64,000 nucleotides of DNA from Anaeramoeba flamelloides (GCA_027625915.1 JANTQA010000057.1:2790001-2854000), one strand, 5' to 3'; positions 21,591 through 33,249 are shown, counted from the first letter of the stretch. Numbers and translations: made by a program. Notes: generated by a model from the letters alone, not told the origin.

Positions 21591-22352
21591 TTTTGGTTAT
21601 AATAATCATCTAATTTTTGGACTTTGTTTTTGTTTCAAAGGGATTTAAAAAAGATATTATAAAATATAACAAAAAGAGAAATTTCACTATCATTTTATTA
21701 ATCGAATAGCTTTTATATAAGTTGTCTTGAAATGTTGTCTTCAATTTTAAGGATAATGTCCATGAAATGAAAAAAACATATTATTTGAATATATACATAG
21801 CGTTTTATGTATATATTATAAAACCTAGGTTTAACAAAGGGTAAAAAAATATCAAATTTAAAAAGAAAGAAATGTTTAATTTAAAAGTATAAAAAATTAT
21901 ATTTAAGGATCAAAAATATGAAAAGTTATTTTCTTTTGTAAATCTTATCAATAAAAAAGATAATTTTTCTTTTTTTTTTTTTTATTAATTTTAACGAAAA
22001 AAGAATTTTCAAAAGAACCATAAATAAATTTCCAACGAGGTAACCAAAGAAGTTTTTAATTTTTTTTTTTTAAAATATAAAAAAAAGAAGTATATTTAAA
22101 ATAAAAAATCAAAAAAAGAGTTTTTTTTCAGATTCTTAGCAAATTACAGAGATTGGAAAAATAATTACAAATGAGATAACTTTCTTTTAGAACTATAAAT
22201 TCATAAGATCGGTAATTTGGGAGGAACTGGAAAATTTTTTATATTTTACTTTGCTTATTAAGTTTTAAATAAAGATTATAATCCTATGTCTAAATGAGAA
22301 AATGTTTAGCAGAGTTCATTAGTTCTCAGAAAAGATATCTTTTTAGTAGATC
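21591..22352. other. AT-rich spacer, nothing recognised
   Basis: No protein-like frame. Contains a self-complementary ATATATACATAGCGTTTTATG stretch near 21790-21815. Confidence 0.4.
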
Positions 22353-22606
22353 TCAAATAGGTACACTTTTCTTTGTTTTTAGATCAAGGGCTTCAAAATA
22401 AGTTAATTGTATGATAATTTCTTCTTCCTCATGAAGGCTTTTTAAAAAATCAAATTTTTGTGATTTTTTTTTTCTTTTACTTTTTTCGGTATGTTTTTTT
22501 TTATTTTTTTTTTTTTGATGTTTACCATAATCTAAAATCAAAGTCTAAATAGCAAGCGGTTCAACTCACCTGAAACATATATCCTCTCAATGATACTAAT
22601 AATTTT
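22353..22606 (-). CDS. 3' end of an unrecognised Lys-rich protein gene
   Basis: Two exons fit in phase: 22606-22570 (KIISIIERIYVS, donor GTGAGT) and 22531-22353 (DYGKHQKKKNKKKHTEKS onward, then LHEEEEIIIQLTYFEALDLK and TKKSVPI, stop TGA). The 38-nt gap is very short for an intron but has clean GT and AG ends. Upstream exons would have to lie beyond the dispersed repeat at 22661-22810. Basic middle, amphipathic end; no domain recognised. Confidence 0.35.
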
Positions 22607-22660
22607 CTATATTAATTTTTTTTTCCACTCTTCATTTTTTATTCTCTTCTTCTTTTTCCA

Positions 22661-22810
22661 GAAAACTTAATTGAGTTTAAAATTTTTCTAATGGCGTAAT
22701 TAAAAGTTTCTTTTGACTACTCTTTGAATTATGAGTCATAAAATTTAGTCACTTAAAAACTCACTCTTTTATATATTAAGAGCTCTTAAACACTTAACCA
22801 TTGCCGTAAT
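22661..22810 (+). repeat. dispersed repeat, copy 2
   Basis: Partner of 1856-2010 (same orientation). The central palindrome is degraded here (AAGAGCTCTTAAACACTTAA). Confidence 0.65.
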
Positions 22811-23406
22811 CCTGTTAATCTATTAATTCTTTTTTTTGAACACTCTTTTTATTTTTTTATTTTAATTTTATCTTTGAAAAATATTTTTGAATAGTTTACC
22901 AGTTTTAAATAAGATTTTTTTTGTTTGAAAAAATACAAAAATATGAATATTTATTTTCGCATGTGAAATTTCACAAATATGAAATTAGATCAAAATTAAA
23001 ATTGAAAATATAAAGTTTTTTCATTATAACTGAAAAATAAAAGATACTATATTTTGTCTATTTATGAGAATTCATAATTTTTATAACATAGCAGCATTTT
23101 TTTCTCTGCAAAAACAAATTTTTATTTATTTATTTATTTTAAAGGTGGGTATTAATTTTTAAATTCCCTATTACCCATTTCTATATATTTTTTAAGTAAA
23201 TTTTCTCTAAAGAATCATATGTTTTTTATAATTTATTAAAGAATTAAATAAATAATAAGTATTTATTTTGAAGAATACCAAAAATAAATCCCTATTTAAA
23301 AATTTTAACTTTCCTAAAATTATAAAAAAAAAACAAAAATAAAAATCTTTTTTATTCAATTACAACTAATTAGACTATTTATTTAATATACCACTTTTAT
23401 ATTATA
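22811..23406. other. AT-rich spacer
   Basis: No gene seen. The region near 23275-23310 (ATAAATCCC.ATTTAAAAATTTTAA) resembles the left end of the 540-bp MITE, possibly a solo end. Confidence 0.35.
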
Positions 23407-23688
23407 TTAAGCATATACAATCATGATATTTAAATTAAAATAAACTTCTACTTCTTCCAAACCTATTAAAAGTGGGGGATGGGTGATAACGATCTTCCAT
23501 TGAAGATCCAAAGAAAAACCCAATATAAATAAGTGTGATTTCTCAACAATCATTCCAACAGTTCCAATAATCTTAGAATAAAACGGTTTTACCAATAAAC
23601 TCTTGATCTTGCAATATGAAAAAAATTTTGCAAATGAATTCAAAAAAAAGATCGAAAAAAAAAACAAAAAATAAAAAAATGATTTCAA
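23407..23688 (-). CDS. hypothetical exon, remote resemblance to RNase P/MRP Rpp29
   Basis: The N-terminal part is Phe-rich and probably intron. After an acceptor-like GCAAG the frame reads IKSLLVKPFYSKIIGTVGMI, VEKSHLFILGFSLDLQWKIV and ITHPPLLIGLEEVEVYFN up to a TAA. The pattern of a beta-rich unit with iGtvGmIvEks..lfI recalls the Pop4/Rpp29 core (G..GIv.ES.ntF), but key positions differ and I would not name it. The upstream exon was not resolved. Confidence 0.33.
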   Translation of the reverse strand: MKSFFYFLFFFSIFFLNSFAKFFSYCKIKSLLVKPFYSKIIGTVGMIVEKSHLFILGFSLDLQWKIVITHPPLLIGLEEVEVYFNLNIMIVYA

Positions 23689-24083
23689 TTTTGAAAATTT
23701 CCAAAATAAATTTTTTCTTCAAATATCCATTTAAACCCTGTTTAATCACTTATAATCCATGCATTACAGCTAGGACTTTGGACTGGAAAATGTTATATTA
23801 ACAAAGGCATTTAAAAAAATTAATAAATTATTGTGTTAATTAAATCTGAAAAAGGGTTTAGTAAACAACAATTAAAGAAATATTTAACTTTAGATCACAA
23901 TTAAAAAAAAATATATTATAAAAATGTATTTGAAAAAAACACAATTCGAATGATAAATTTTTCTTGAAATTACAAACAATAAAAAAAAAAAAAATACTAC
24001 TTCTGATCAGAACACTTTATTCTTAAAAAGAGAAAAAAATTAAAACAATATCATTCTATTTCATAACTTTTCTGTAACTTTTT

Positions 24084-24116
<33 letters not shown>

Positions 24117-24305
24117 ATAGAAATTTAAAAATATTATAATATATATAAAAAAATATATATAGATCAATAAAAAAAAAATACTCTCCAACCTTGAATGAGA
24201 CTATTATATTATGGTAATGTAAATTTGAAGCAAATTTGTACTATTTTTATAAATTAACTATCAAAAATAAAAAATTAATATGAATATGAATATTATTTAA
24301 AATCA
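23689..24305. other. AT-rich spacer
   Basis: Contains an A-run (24087-24114) and TA-rich stretches at 24136-24160. No gene seen. Confidence 0.5.
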
Positions 24306-27300
24306 TTATTTATCAAAACTAGACCATGTTTTATTAAATGTCATTTGATTTTGGTTTGGATTTTGATTTATATTTCTATTGAGGTTAAGGTTTGGTTGGT
24401 TTGGTTGATTCTGTACGCCACGGTTTAAAAACGATGGCTTTGGTGGTGGTGCAAACATTCCCATGCTCATTGGGTTGGTAGTATTTCTTTGTGGGTTTTG
24501 TTGTCTTGGTTGGTTAATTTGTGTGTTTGTTGTATTTATATTTTTGTTTGTGTTGGTTGTATTGGGGTTTAGATTTCTGGCTTGTAATCCTGTATTTAAG
24601 GGCTGCTGCTGTTGGGGCTGCTGCTGTGGTTGCTGTCTAAATTGCATTGGTTTTTGGTTTTGTAGAGGTTGTCGTTGTAAATTTTGTGGCTGGGTGTTTC
24701 TTTGCTGCATCATAGGGAAATTTTGATTGGTTCGGTTTGGCATAAACTGGTTTGGTGGGAATTGTTGGCGGGGTGGTTGGTTTGGGAATTGTGGGCGCTG
24801 TTGTGGGCGGAACTGTGGTGGGGGTGGCTGTTGCATATATGGTTGGCGTGGTGGTTGCTGTGGTGGGTATTGTTGGTTCATCATATATGGATTCATTTGG
24901 TAATTCATCATTTGTTGGTTTGGTGGTTGTCTCATTTGGGGCTGATTATAGTAATTCTGATTGTTCATCCTCATGTTGTTTTGTTGATATCTGTTATTTT
25001 GCCGTCTTGGATAATTATTATTATAATTATCGTTATAATTCCTTCGATTGTAATAATTGTCCCTTGGGTTATTTCTTTTCCAATTCTTATCATCTTCAGT
25101 GATTAAATTAATGACATCATCAACTTTTAATCCACTTTTAGAGGTAATATATCCATTGCTTTTTACCATCTTCAAGGTCAATGGGCCGTCAGTATCAAAT
25201 TTCCTCCATAAGATTATGATGTATCGATATCCTGATTCTTTGCCATCTTCAATTAAGTCATTGACTTCACTGTATCCTATTTGTTATTTGTTTATTTTTT
25301 TTTTTTTTTGATTGGTTTTGTTTGGTTTTTTTTTTTTTTTTGTTATTTTGCTATTATGAAAATGATTCAGAAAATTAAGAAAAATCTTGAAAATAATTTT
25401 TCATAGAACCTAAAATTTGAAATTCCTATTTATTTTTATTTATGATATAAAATAAATAAAAATTTTGAGAAAGTAATAAACATAGTTATTCTTGAGAAAA
25501 TATTGACTTTAAATGTTCCTATTTTTTTTTTTTTTTATTGAAATAATTCATCATTATCTATTTTATCTAAAAAGAAAAAGTATTGACTTTTCATAGATAA
25601 AAATAAATATAAAAATCAAAGAAATTTAGATTTCTAATTAATATACAAAAAATATCAATTAATTTTGGATCAATATGAATTTCCACATTAGTATAAAACA
25701 GATATATATATATATATATCTGTTTTGAATAAACTAAATATTATTGATTCAATTTTATTCTATTCAACTTTTAAGTTCTATTAATATTTATAATTATAAA
25801 TATTTTACTGATTTTTCTTAAGATTCAAAACTTTATTTCAAAATAGCTTATTTTTAAGATAAATAATAAAAAAAAAATAATTTTAGATTTCAAAACCAAA
25901 AATTACTGTTAAATACAAATCGAATTTTATCAATAAAAAATTATCTTTTTCCAAAATTTGTTAATTTTTAAGGATCTTTCTGATTTTTTTGTAACAACCC
26001 CATTTGAATATTTTTTAATTTTCATTGATTTCAAACTTGTTATGATCAGAACTGGTAATAAACCCATTATTATTTTGTGAAATAAAGGGATTTTATTTTT
26101 TTTTTGTTTTTGTTGGAAAGTGAGATGAAAATTCTAAAAATAGAGACACCATGTTTGCACCTGTAGAGATGAAAATTTTTCGCAAACAAATTTTTAATTT
26201 AACAGCAATAATTGAAAAAAAAAAAAAAAAATGAAATTAGCTATTTTAAAAAAAGTAAGTAATTTTTTTTTTAGGATTGTCAAAATTCAAACTTTTTCAG
26301 AATTAAAACTTTTTTTGAAGTTTTATGTTTTAATAAAGTGAGGAATCAGAAATTTTAAAAAGTGCTTTTCTTCCGCTCCAATCTCTACCACAAATTAAAG
26401 GGTTAGTTCTTGACTTTTTTAAAATAGAATTCCTCTAAAAAGTTTTGATTCTGACAAAGTTTTGACTTTTTTAAAAGAAAACTAATAAAAAAGTTTTTAT
26501 TCTGGAGATGTTTTCACTTTTTTTAAAACACAAAAATCAGAAAAAATGATTTTTATGAAAAAGAGGCCTAACTTTTGATAAAATTAATTTTTTTGAAAAG
26601 ATTGATTTTGTGCAATCTAAAAAAAAAAAATTCCACCCTTTTTTAAAATAAAAAACTTGAAAAAAGTAATAGACAAGTCCTCACTTTTTTAAAATAGCTG
26701 TCAAGATTAAAAATATTATGAGCATTAAAAAAAATATTCTAATTGCTTACTTGGTACCATTTCATATTGAACAAGGATATCAATTTCTCTTACTAGCCGC
26801 GTTTTTAAAGCGCCAGCAGCGCCTCTTTTTTCGTTATGTTCTACAACAACCCAAATACCGCGTTTGGAAGCGTGATCCCGTGGAGGATCTTTTTTTTCAT
26901 AACGACTATTTCGATCATAATTGTAGTCACGCCTTTTATATCCAAACCCTTCATTGTCGTTGGGGTTGTTGTTATTATTATAATCATACGAACGCTTTCG
27001 ATCGTTGTTATAGCGATCATTATTATAACGATTGTTGTGTTCTCTTCTTCGGTTTTGGTTTTGGTTTTGGTGTCTTTGTTTGATGTTTGAATTGTTTCGA
27101 TTGTTTTTGAGATTTTTGTACATTTTGACTTCGATTTTTTTGCCTCCGACATTAATCGTTGGCTTTTTTTCAAGTGCTTTCTTTGCTTCTTCGTGTTTTG
27201 TGTATTGAATAATACAAGAATAGTTATTGAAAATAACCTCAACAACTTTCCCATATTCACTAAAAATCTTTTCGATTTCCTCTTTTGTGGTTTTTTCAGA

Positions 27301-27735
27301 TGGGAAGCCTCCTAAAAACAGTTTTGTTTCTTTCTCTTTGTTTTCTTCTTTTTTAGATTTGGTTTTATTTTCTTTTTTGTTATTCTTTTTTTTTGTTTCT
27401 TTTCCTTTATCTTTTTTCTCTTCTTTTTTTTCTTCTTTTTCTTCTTCTTTTTCTTCTTCTTTTTCTTTTTCTTCTTTCTTCTCTTCTTTTTCTTCCTTTT
27501 CCTCCTTCTCTTTCTCGTCACTTACGGTTTGACTTTTTTGTTCATCTTCAGTTTTTGTTTCCTTTTCTTCTTTATTTTCATTTTCTTTTTCATTGTCTTT
27601 TTCTTTTTCATTTTCTGCAATTTCTTTAATTTCTTTTTCGGTTGTTGTCTCTGAATCACCCAAAGTTTTTGAAGACTCTTCTGTTTTATTTGCAACTTGT
27701 TCTTTTAAACTTTCTTCTTCAATAACGGAAGTCAT
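24306..27735 (-). CDS. RRM plus anticodon-binding-domain-like RNA-binding protein, two exons
   Basis: Exon 1 (27735-26751) ends CCA A / GTAAGC. Exon 2 (25276-24306) starts after ATAG. The phases fit (985+971 nt, 651 residues). Residues 1-135 are a Glu/Lys-rich charged arm. Residues 138-207 form one RRM (RNP2 LFLGGF; a weak RNP1 NYSCIIQY). Residues 208-285 are Asn/Arg/Tyr-rich. About 291-395, spanning the splice, reads IWVVVEHNEKRGAAGALKTR, ILVQYEMVPRYSEVNDLIED and YRYIIILW, resembling the alpha/beta class II tRNA-synthetase anticodon-binding fold found in NCOA5. The rest is a Gln/Asn/Pro-rich tail. Likely a nuclear RNA-binding regulator that may self-associate; that role is inference. The 1474-nt intron is AT-rich with a perfect palindrome. 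Confidence 0.8.
25695..25726. repeat. perfect 32-bp palindrome in the RRM-gene intron
   Basis: AAAACAG followed by nine TA-type steps and CTGTTTT; each half is the exact reverse complement of the other. Could extrude as a cruciform or mark an element that expanded from a TA tract. Confidence 0.8.
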
Positions 27736-28059
27736 TTTAAAATATTAATTGGTAAAATAATTTTTATTTGCTTTATGATAAAATTGTTCAAAATAAAAAA
27801 AATGTTCTGAAAAAATGATAATATTGTTTATATCTTTCAATTTTTGATCTTTGCCAACACAGCCCATGTTCTGTTATTTGTTTTATAATCTCCCTTTTCA
27901 AAAATTTAAATGTTTTTTGTTTGAATGAAAAAGAAAAATTATCCATTTGTTTTGTTGACAGGAACACCGTCATTAAAACCGTGTTTAAGAATTTATTTGA
28001 AAATTCGTTATTTTTTTCTTTTTGATTTTTTTTTTATTTTTCTTTTTACTTTTTTTTCT
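27736..28059. other. upstream region of the RRM gene
   Basis: AT-rich. Short frames on both strands around 27788-27973 are weakly protein-like but contradict each other; I assign none. Confidence 0.4.
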
Positions 28060-28197
28060 GTAAAACCTTACCTTTGTCTGAAAAACTACATCTTTAATTC
28101 AAGTGTTTACAAAGAAAAATCTGTTGAACTTGGTGCTCTTAAAACTTTAGTATTCCTTCAAATTTCTTTTCATAATTTTTTTTTTTTTATTGTTTAA
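28060..28197 (+). pseudogene. armadillo-repeat-like fragment
   Basis: The frame reads KPYLCLKNYIFNSSVYKEKS then VELGALKTLVFLQIS and ends in Phe-rich sequence and TAA. The pattern L.N....n..yKe..vElGaLktLv is that of one ARM repeat, such as those in the gene at 61129-62819. It lacks neighbouring repeats, so it looks like a relic or lone exon. The stop overlaps a motif (ATTGTTTAAGGG.GGAGTTT) that recurs at 52021-52045. Confidence 0.3.
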
Positions 28198-28555
28198 GGG
28201 TGGAGTTTGTAATTCCTTTTGTTTGCTGTTTGTTTTACCTTTTATTTTAATTATTGGTATTAACTGGCCTGAAACTAATAATAACTCTTGCAATTTTGTT
28301 CCTTTCTCCAAACCAAGCAAATTATAATTCTCTCGGAGATATTAAAAATATCAACTATTGGGAATTATAATAGGTATATTTTTCATATTCAATAAAGAAT
28401 GTCATTTTTTAATATTTTTTTACCGAAAAATAATCTGATTGTTCTTTATTAAATAAGATCCACAAAATTAGATCAATGAAGATAAATTATCCAAAAATTT
28501 TGTGGATTTACAAAAAAACAACAATAAGGGTGTTTGATTAATAATTGGACAAAAT

Positions 28556-28828
28556 TTGAACTTCTTTTTCATTATCTTTTCAAGACTAATAATTACTTTG
28601 TTTCACAATATAATCAAAATTCCAGAACTTAAAATTCATGAGACTATTGTATTTATTGTTTTAAGTATAACCACCTTTTTTAAAAGACTATATCCAAGAA
28701 ATAAAGGTCATTTTTTCGGTAAAAAAATTCAAAATAAACTAAAGGACGAATTTTATATTAATTCAAATTTGAGAAATTTTACTTTAATGATGATAACAAA
28801 TAATATTGAAAATGTTGCACTCATCTAA
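28556..28828 (+). CDS. mini-ORF of a repeat family, best-preserved copy
   Basis: A 90-codon frame without ATG reads IIKIPELKIHETIVFIVLSI, TTFFKRLYPRNKGHFFGKKI then QNKLKDEFYINSNLRNFTLM. The core is recognisably repeated at 59720-59914 (minus: IKIYELQILIDIVFIVVGCI, KTFFRSLVLRNK) and, decayed, at 53040-53260. Conservation at protein level across dispersed copies suggests a former element gene. Immediately followed by the hairpin array. No known transposase motif recognised. Confidence 0.5.
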   Translation: MNFFFIIFSRLIITLFHNIIKIPELKIHETIVFIVLSITTFFKRLYPRNKGHFFGKKIQNKLKDEFYINSNLRNFTLMMITNNIENVALI

Positions 28829-28860
28829 TAAAAATGAAATAGAGAAAAAAAATACCTTAT

Positions 28861-29570
28861 GAGAATTAGTGAGAGTGTCTGTCAAGCACTGCAGAGTGCC
28901 CGTAAAGTGCCTAGCTTTTTTTTAATTTGAGAAATTAAAAGAAAATTTAATAAATCTTCTGTTTATTACAAAAATTAAAAAAGCCCAACGAAAGTGTCCG
29001 TGAAGTACCTAGATTTTCTTGAGGTTAACTGTTTTAATAGTAAAGTGTTCTAGGTTTTTTTTTACTTTTTGAAATAAACAGAAAATTTTAATAAATTTTC
29101 GGTTTATTTCTAAAGTAAAAAAAACTTAACGAAAATCTATCGATTTTCCTAATAAACAGAAAACTCAAGAAAAGCTAACGACGATTTTCCAGAATTCAAA
29201 AGAATGGATTAAAATCTCTTTGATTTTACTCAATCCTTTTAAATCATGGAAAAAATAACAAAAGTGTACACCAAGTGTAGTCAAGTGCCTAGATTTTTTT
29301 TTAATTTGAGAAATTAAATGAAAATTTAATAAATTATCTTTGTATTTCTCAAATTAAAAAAAAGTTAACGACTGTTTTCCAGAATTAAAAATAATCAAGT
29401 AAAATCAAATAGATTTTATTTTATTATTTTAAATTCTCAAAAAGCTAACAGTGTTTTTTTTTTTACCGTTTGAAATAAACCGAAAATTTCTTAAAATTTT
29501 CTTTTTATTGCAAAAATTAAAAAAAACATAACGGAAAATCAATTTAATTTTTTTTTTTTTTCAATTTAAA
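28861..29570 (+). repeat. array of alternating hairpins A and B
   Basis: Four A hairpins (near 28912-28990, 29051-29130, 29287-29368, 29450-29533) have arms like GAAATAAACAGAAAATTT; the second has a nearly perfect 33-bp stem. Two B hairpins (near 29179-29262 and 29367-29450) start TTTTCCAGAATT. Linkers repeat AGTGCCTAG or GTGTCCGTGAAGTACCTAG. Same A-B order at 6060-6235 and 59330-59510. Function unknown: structural termini of a transposon, or satellite-like expansion. Confidence 0.7.
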
Positions 29571-29599
29571 TCAATAAATAATTATTTAATAGTCAAAAT

Positions 29600-30138
29600 A
29601 AATCCCAATTAAAAATTTTAAACACACCAAAATTCAATTTGTGTAAAAAAAAAACTTATTTTATCAATTCAAGAAGATTTACCAAATTAGAACCATTCGC
29701 TAATTGAAATGTTAACACCAACTTTATAAATTAAAATACTCACAAAAAAAAATATTAATAATTATCAATACAAATAAATCATGGGTGTTTTAAAAATTTT
29801 GGAGAGAGTAAAGCCAAAACAATAGATTGGTAAATCAGTTGAAATTCTATTAGGAATTATTGATCGATCAAACGTTAGATACTAATAATTAATTTTATTT
29901 GAGATTTTCTATTTTGAACAACTCAATTTTAACATAATATCAATTGTTGAACAAAATTTTGTTAGAAACGAAACAAGTTACGTAATTCAAAAAATGAATT
30001 GAAAACTAAAAAAAAAAATATGAAAAAATGATTTTCATATTTTTCAAAAATCAAAATTATTTCCAATTTGAATGAAATTGTATTATTGTGAGTGTTTTGA
30101 ACCTTTTAGTTGCGCGAACAATTCCAAATTTTAGTTTA
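29600..30138 (+). mobile_element. 540-bp MITE, copy 2
   Basis: Aligns throughout with 38195-38729 and the inverted copy at 20851-21392: left end AAATCCCAATTAAAAATTTT, AACACACCAAAATTC, GTTACGTAATTCAA, right end CCAAATTTTAGTTTA. Unlike its relatives it is not in a (TA)n tract. Confidence 0.7.
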
Positions 30139-30999
30139 ATTGATTATCCACTCGAAAGTTATTTATTGAATTTTAAATTCTTTTAAAATATGATTATAAC
30201 CTCTTTGCCAGAAACAAAAAAAAAATATGTAAATTCTTTACTATTAAATTTGAAAAACAATCTTCATTGAAAATTCGATTATCCAACTTTAATTGTTAAA
30301 TATCTTGAAAAATAATTCTTGATCCAAGATATTTTATAAACAAAAGTGTTTATTATAATTGAAATTATCAAAAAGTGAAAAATTAGTAAAAGTTTAATTT
30401 TTTTTTCAATAATTTTTTTCAGGATCTTAATTGCTTAATACACAAGAGAAAATATAAAATTGGGATCAAAAAATTTTTTTATTGCTCAACAAATTCAAAA
30501 TTTTCTTAAATTTCGATTTTTGGTGTTTAGAAGTCTCTAGGACATCTAGTTTTCGAGATATTGCCCAAAATCTATTTTTATATACAAATTTTTTAATAGT
30601 GATTTTTCACAGCTATTTTGGACAATAACTCGAAAAATATAAGAGACCCAAAAAATGAATTATTGAGATTGTTTTTATATTGTTTATATAGTGACTCCCA
30701 TAGATTAAAATAAATTTTAAAGTTTTTTTTTTGAAAAAAAAAAAAAAAATTTTTTTTTAATTGTAGATATTAGTAGATATAAATAATTTAAAATCTTCTA
30801 CTCCCAATTCAGAAAAAAATACTTAGTTACCAGCATTTATCCGAATTTCGGTACCTTAAGAGGATTTGAATTTTTGAAAAAAAAATTTTGAAAAGATTTA
30901 AAGGTAAATTCAGGTAGCAAACATGTACACTTTAATTGATCAAATTATATATAAAAAATTTATAAAAAAAATAAAAAAAAACTATTAATTTAATTGATC

Positions 31000-31075
31000 T
31001 AATCGGGAATCGAACTCCGGCTACACACTTTTCAAAATTTTGAGATCTCGGTGATCTACCGCTGAGCTAATGAGT
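31000..31075 (-). tRNA. degenerate tRNA-like sequence (pseudogene or tRNA-derived SINE head)
   Basis: On the minus strand the A-box-like TTAGCTCAGCGGTAGATCA and B-box-like GGAGTTCGATTCCC are spaced as in an internal Pol III promoter. The D-arm start and T-loop (TTCGATT) are good, but the acceptor, T-stem and anticodon stem do not pair well, and the segment between arms is about 13 nt too long for a simple class I tRNA. An intron-bearing tRNA is possible. The anticodon cannot be called. Confidence 0.45.
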
Positions 31076-31079
31076 AATT

Positions 31080-33120
31080 ATTGGATATTTTAAAATTATA
31101 AAAAATTTGAAGATAATAAAATTGAATTTTTAATTGAGTAATTTTTCTAATATATTTTTTTAATTGAAAAAAAAAAAACTTCAAGTTTTAAACGATTAAA
31201 AAAAAATTTTTTTTTTTTCATTGTAAAAAAATTAACAAATTTAAAATTGAATTGAAAAAAAGTTATATAAATTTTTTTTTTTTTTTTGAAAAAAATCATT
31301 TAAATAGGAAACTCTAGTAAAAATTTGTTTTTAATTTTTTAACATTTTTTTTAAATATTTTTCTAGTGTTTAATCTATCAAAAATTTGAAAAAATGAATA
31401 TTTTGATAAAATAAGATGAGGTATAATAATTTTTTTTTCAAAATATCTGTAATGTGATTTTTTTTAATGATAAATTAGAAAAAAATGAAAATTTATTAGA
31501 GTTTTCCTATTAAAAAAAATTTTTTTTTTTAAACATTGTTTTTTCAGTTAAAATAAAAATAAAAATCATTTTTTTGAGATGTTTAAAAAAAACTTTTTTT
31601 TTCAAAGTTACCAATTTTTAGAACTTTAAAAATTTTTTTATATACATTTTTAAAAATTTTCAATTTTGAAAAAAGTCAAAAACACCCATTTTAAATACTA
31701 AATATTTTCGAAAACTCTATACCTCATAAAGTTTAAATTTGAAAACTTCACAACAATAATAAAAATAAAAAATTTTTTTAAAAAAATTTTTGTCTATATC
31801 AAATAGATTTTTATATTTCATTTTATCAACTAATATTCACAGTAACTTAAGTATTTTTCTCATTAACTTTGATAAAAGTGAAAAAAAAATAAAAAAAAAA
31901 ATTTCAAAATTAAAAAATTTATAACTATTGTAGTTTAAAATATATTATAAATATAAAATTTGAGTAAATCAAAAATGGGAAAATCAAAAGAGTAGTAAAA
32001 AAATTTTCAAAAAAAAAATTTTTTTCAAACCTTAATTTTTTCAATTTTTTTCACCAAAATCACATTTTTAATCAAAAATTACCCTAGTAAGATGATCTTT
32101 AAAATACCAAAAAAAAATTATTTTTGTGTTAAAATGTACCTTTTTTAAAAATGAAAAATTCAAAATTTCAAAAAACATTTTTTTTTGATAAAAAATCGAA
32201 AATTGAGAATAACTTCTAAACTAGAGGAGATAAAGAGCTCTAAACTTGAAAAATCAATTTTTTATATATTTGATTTTGGAACGATGAGTAATTCGTCCAG
32301 AGATCCAATATTTATAAATTCAATTTTTTTCAATTTATACTTCACTACAAGGAAAATTTAAATACCGAAAACTAAAGTTAGCCTAAACTATACATTGGAT
32401 TTAAGTTATACTTCTTTTATAAATTATTTTTTCAAATTTATCATAATTTTAGGTAATAAAAATAGGATAGCTATTAAACTAATGAAAATCCGAATACCCC
32501 CCTTTTCAAAAATACCGACTTTTGAAAAAAACACCTATTTTCAGGGTATTTTTATATTGCAAAAAGTTGAAATGAATTAATTTTTGATTGAACATTAAGA
32601 TTGAAAAACGAATAAATGTTAAAGCAATTTGCAGAAAACAACAGGGAAAGTGTATAAAAACCCAAACATGGAAAAAAAATAAAATGATAAAAAATATTCC
32701 AAAAACAGATAAAAAATCAAATTTTCAATTTAAATAAGCAATATCTTTTAATTAAAATATTTTGTGCTATTTTAAAATTGAAAAATATGTTTCCTTTTAT
32801 ACTATTAAAAAAATACTTGAAAATTATCTCTCTTCTAAGTCAATTAAAAAATTCAAAAATTTTACAATTAAAAATGAAAAAAATATTACTGAAAAATTTC
32901 ATTTTTTTTTTCAATTCCTATTAATATCTATTAAAGTTGTAAACCTCATTGAAAATTGTTATGTATAATAATGTTTTTTATATGATTGTATTTCAAAAAT
33001 ACAAAATTTAGAGATTTTTTTTTAGAAAAAATTTTCATTGTAGTGTTGTGTAAGATAATAATATTTAGTCAATTTTAATTCAAATAAATTTCACACTTTA
33101 TATTTAAAATATGAAAGGGG
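31080..33120. other. AT-rich region without a supported gene
   Basis: Dominated by A and T runs. One open frame at 32762-32968 (MCYFKIEKYVSFYTIKKILE onward, TTG start) has a slightly protein-like composition but no recognisable domain. Confidence 0.4.
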
Positions 33121-33123
33121 AAA

Positions 33124-33249
33124 ATGATAGAAAATATTGATAATCTTTTAAAGATATCCCCTTTACATGAAAAAGATATATTAACTTTTCTAAACAAATT
33201 TGAAGGATTAAATCGGAATACATTAATTTTCAACTTAGATGGTTTTTAA
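33124..33249 (+). CDS. small ORF, 41 aa, unrecognised
   Basis: ATG-initiated and preceded by AAAGGGGAAA. Reads MIENIDNLLKISPLHEKDIL then TFLNKFEGLNRNTLIFNLDG and a Phe before TAA. Amphipathic and protein-like; could be the start of an interrupted gene or a transposon relic. Confidence 0.25.
   Translation: MIENIDNLLKISPLHEKDILTFLNKFEGLNRNTLIFNLDGF

Noticed and set aside
24463-25311. Plus-strand Gly/Val/Trp-rich frames that look like membrane proteins
   Set aside because: Antisense of the Gln/Asn/Pro-rich tail; the minus frame is the one joined by splicing.
27227-27629. Plus-strand Phe/Ser/Leu-rich frames
   Set aside because: Antisense of the Lys/Glu-rich arm of the RRM protein.
28861-29570. 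CRISPR-like array
   Set aside because: Units are long, irregular hairpins without constant-length spacers, and the DNA is eukaryotic.
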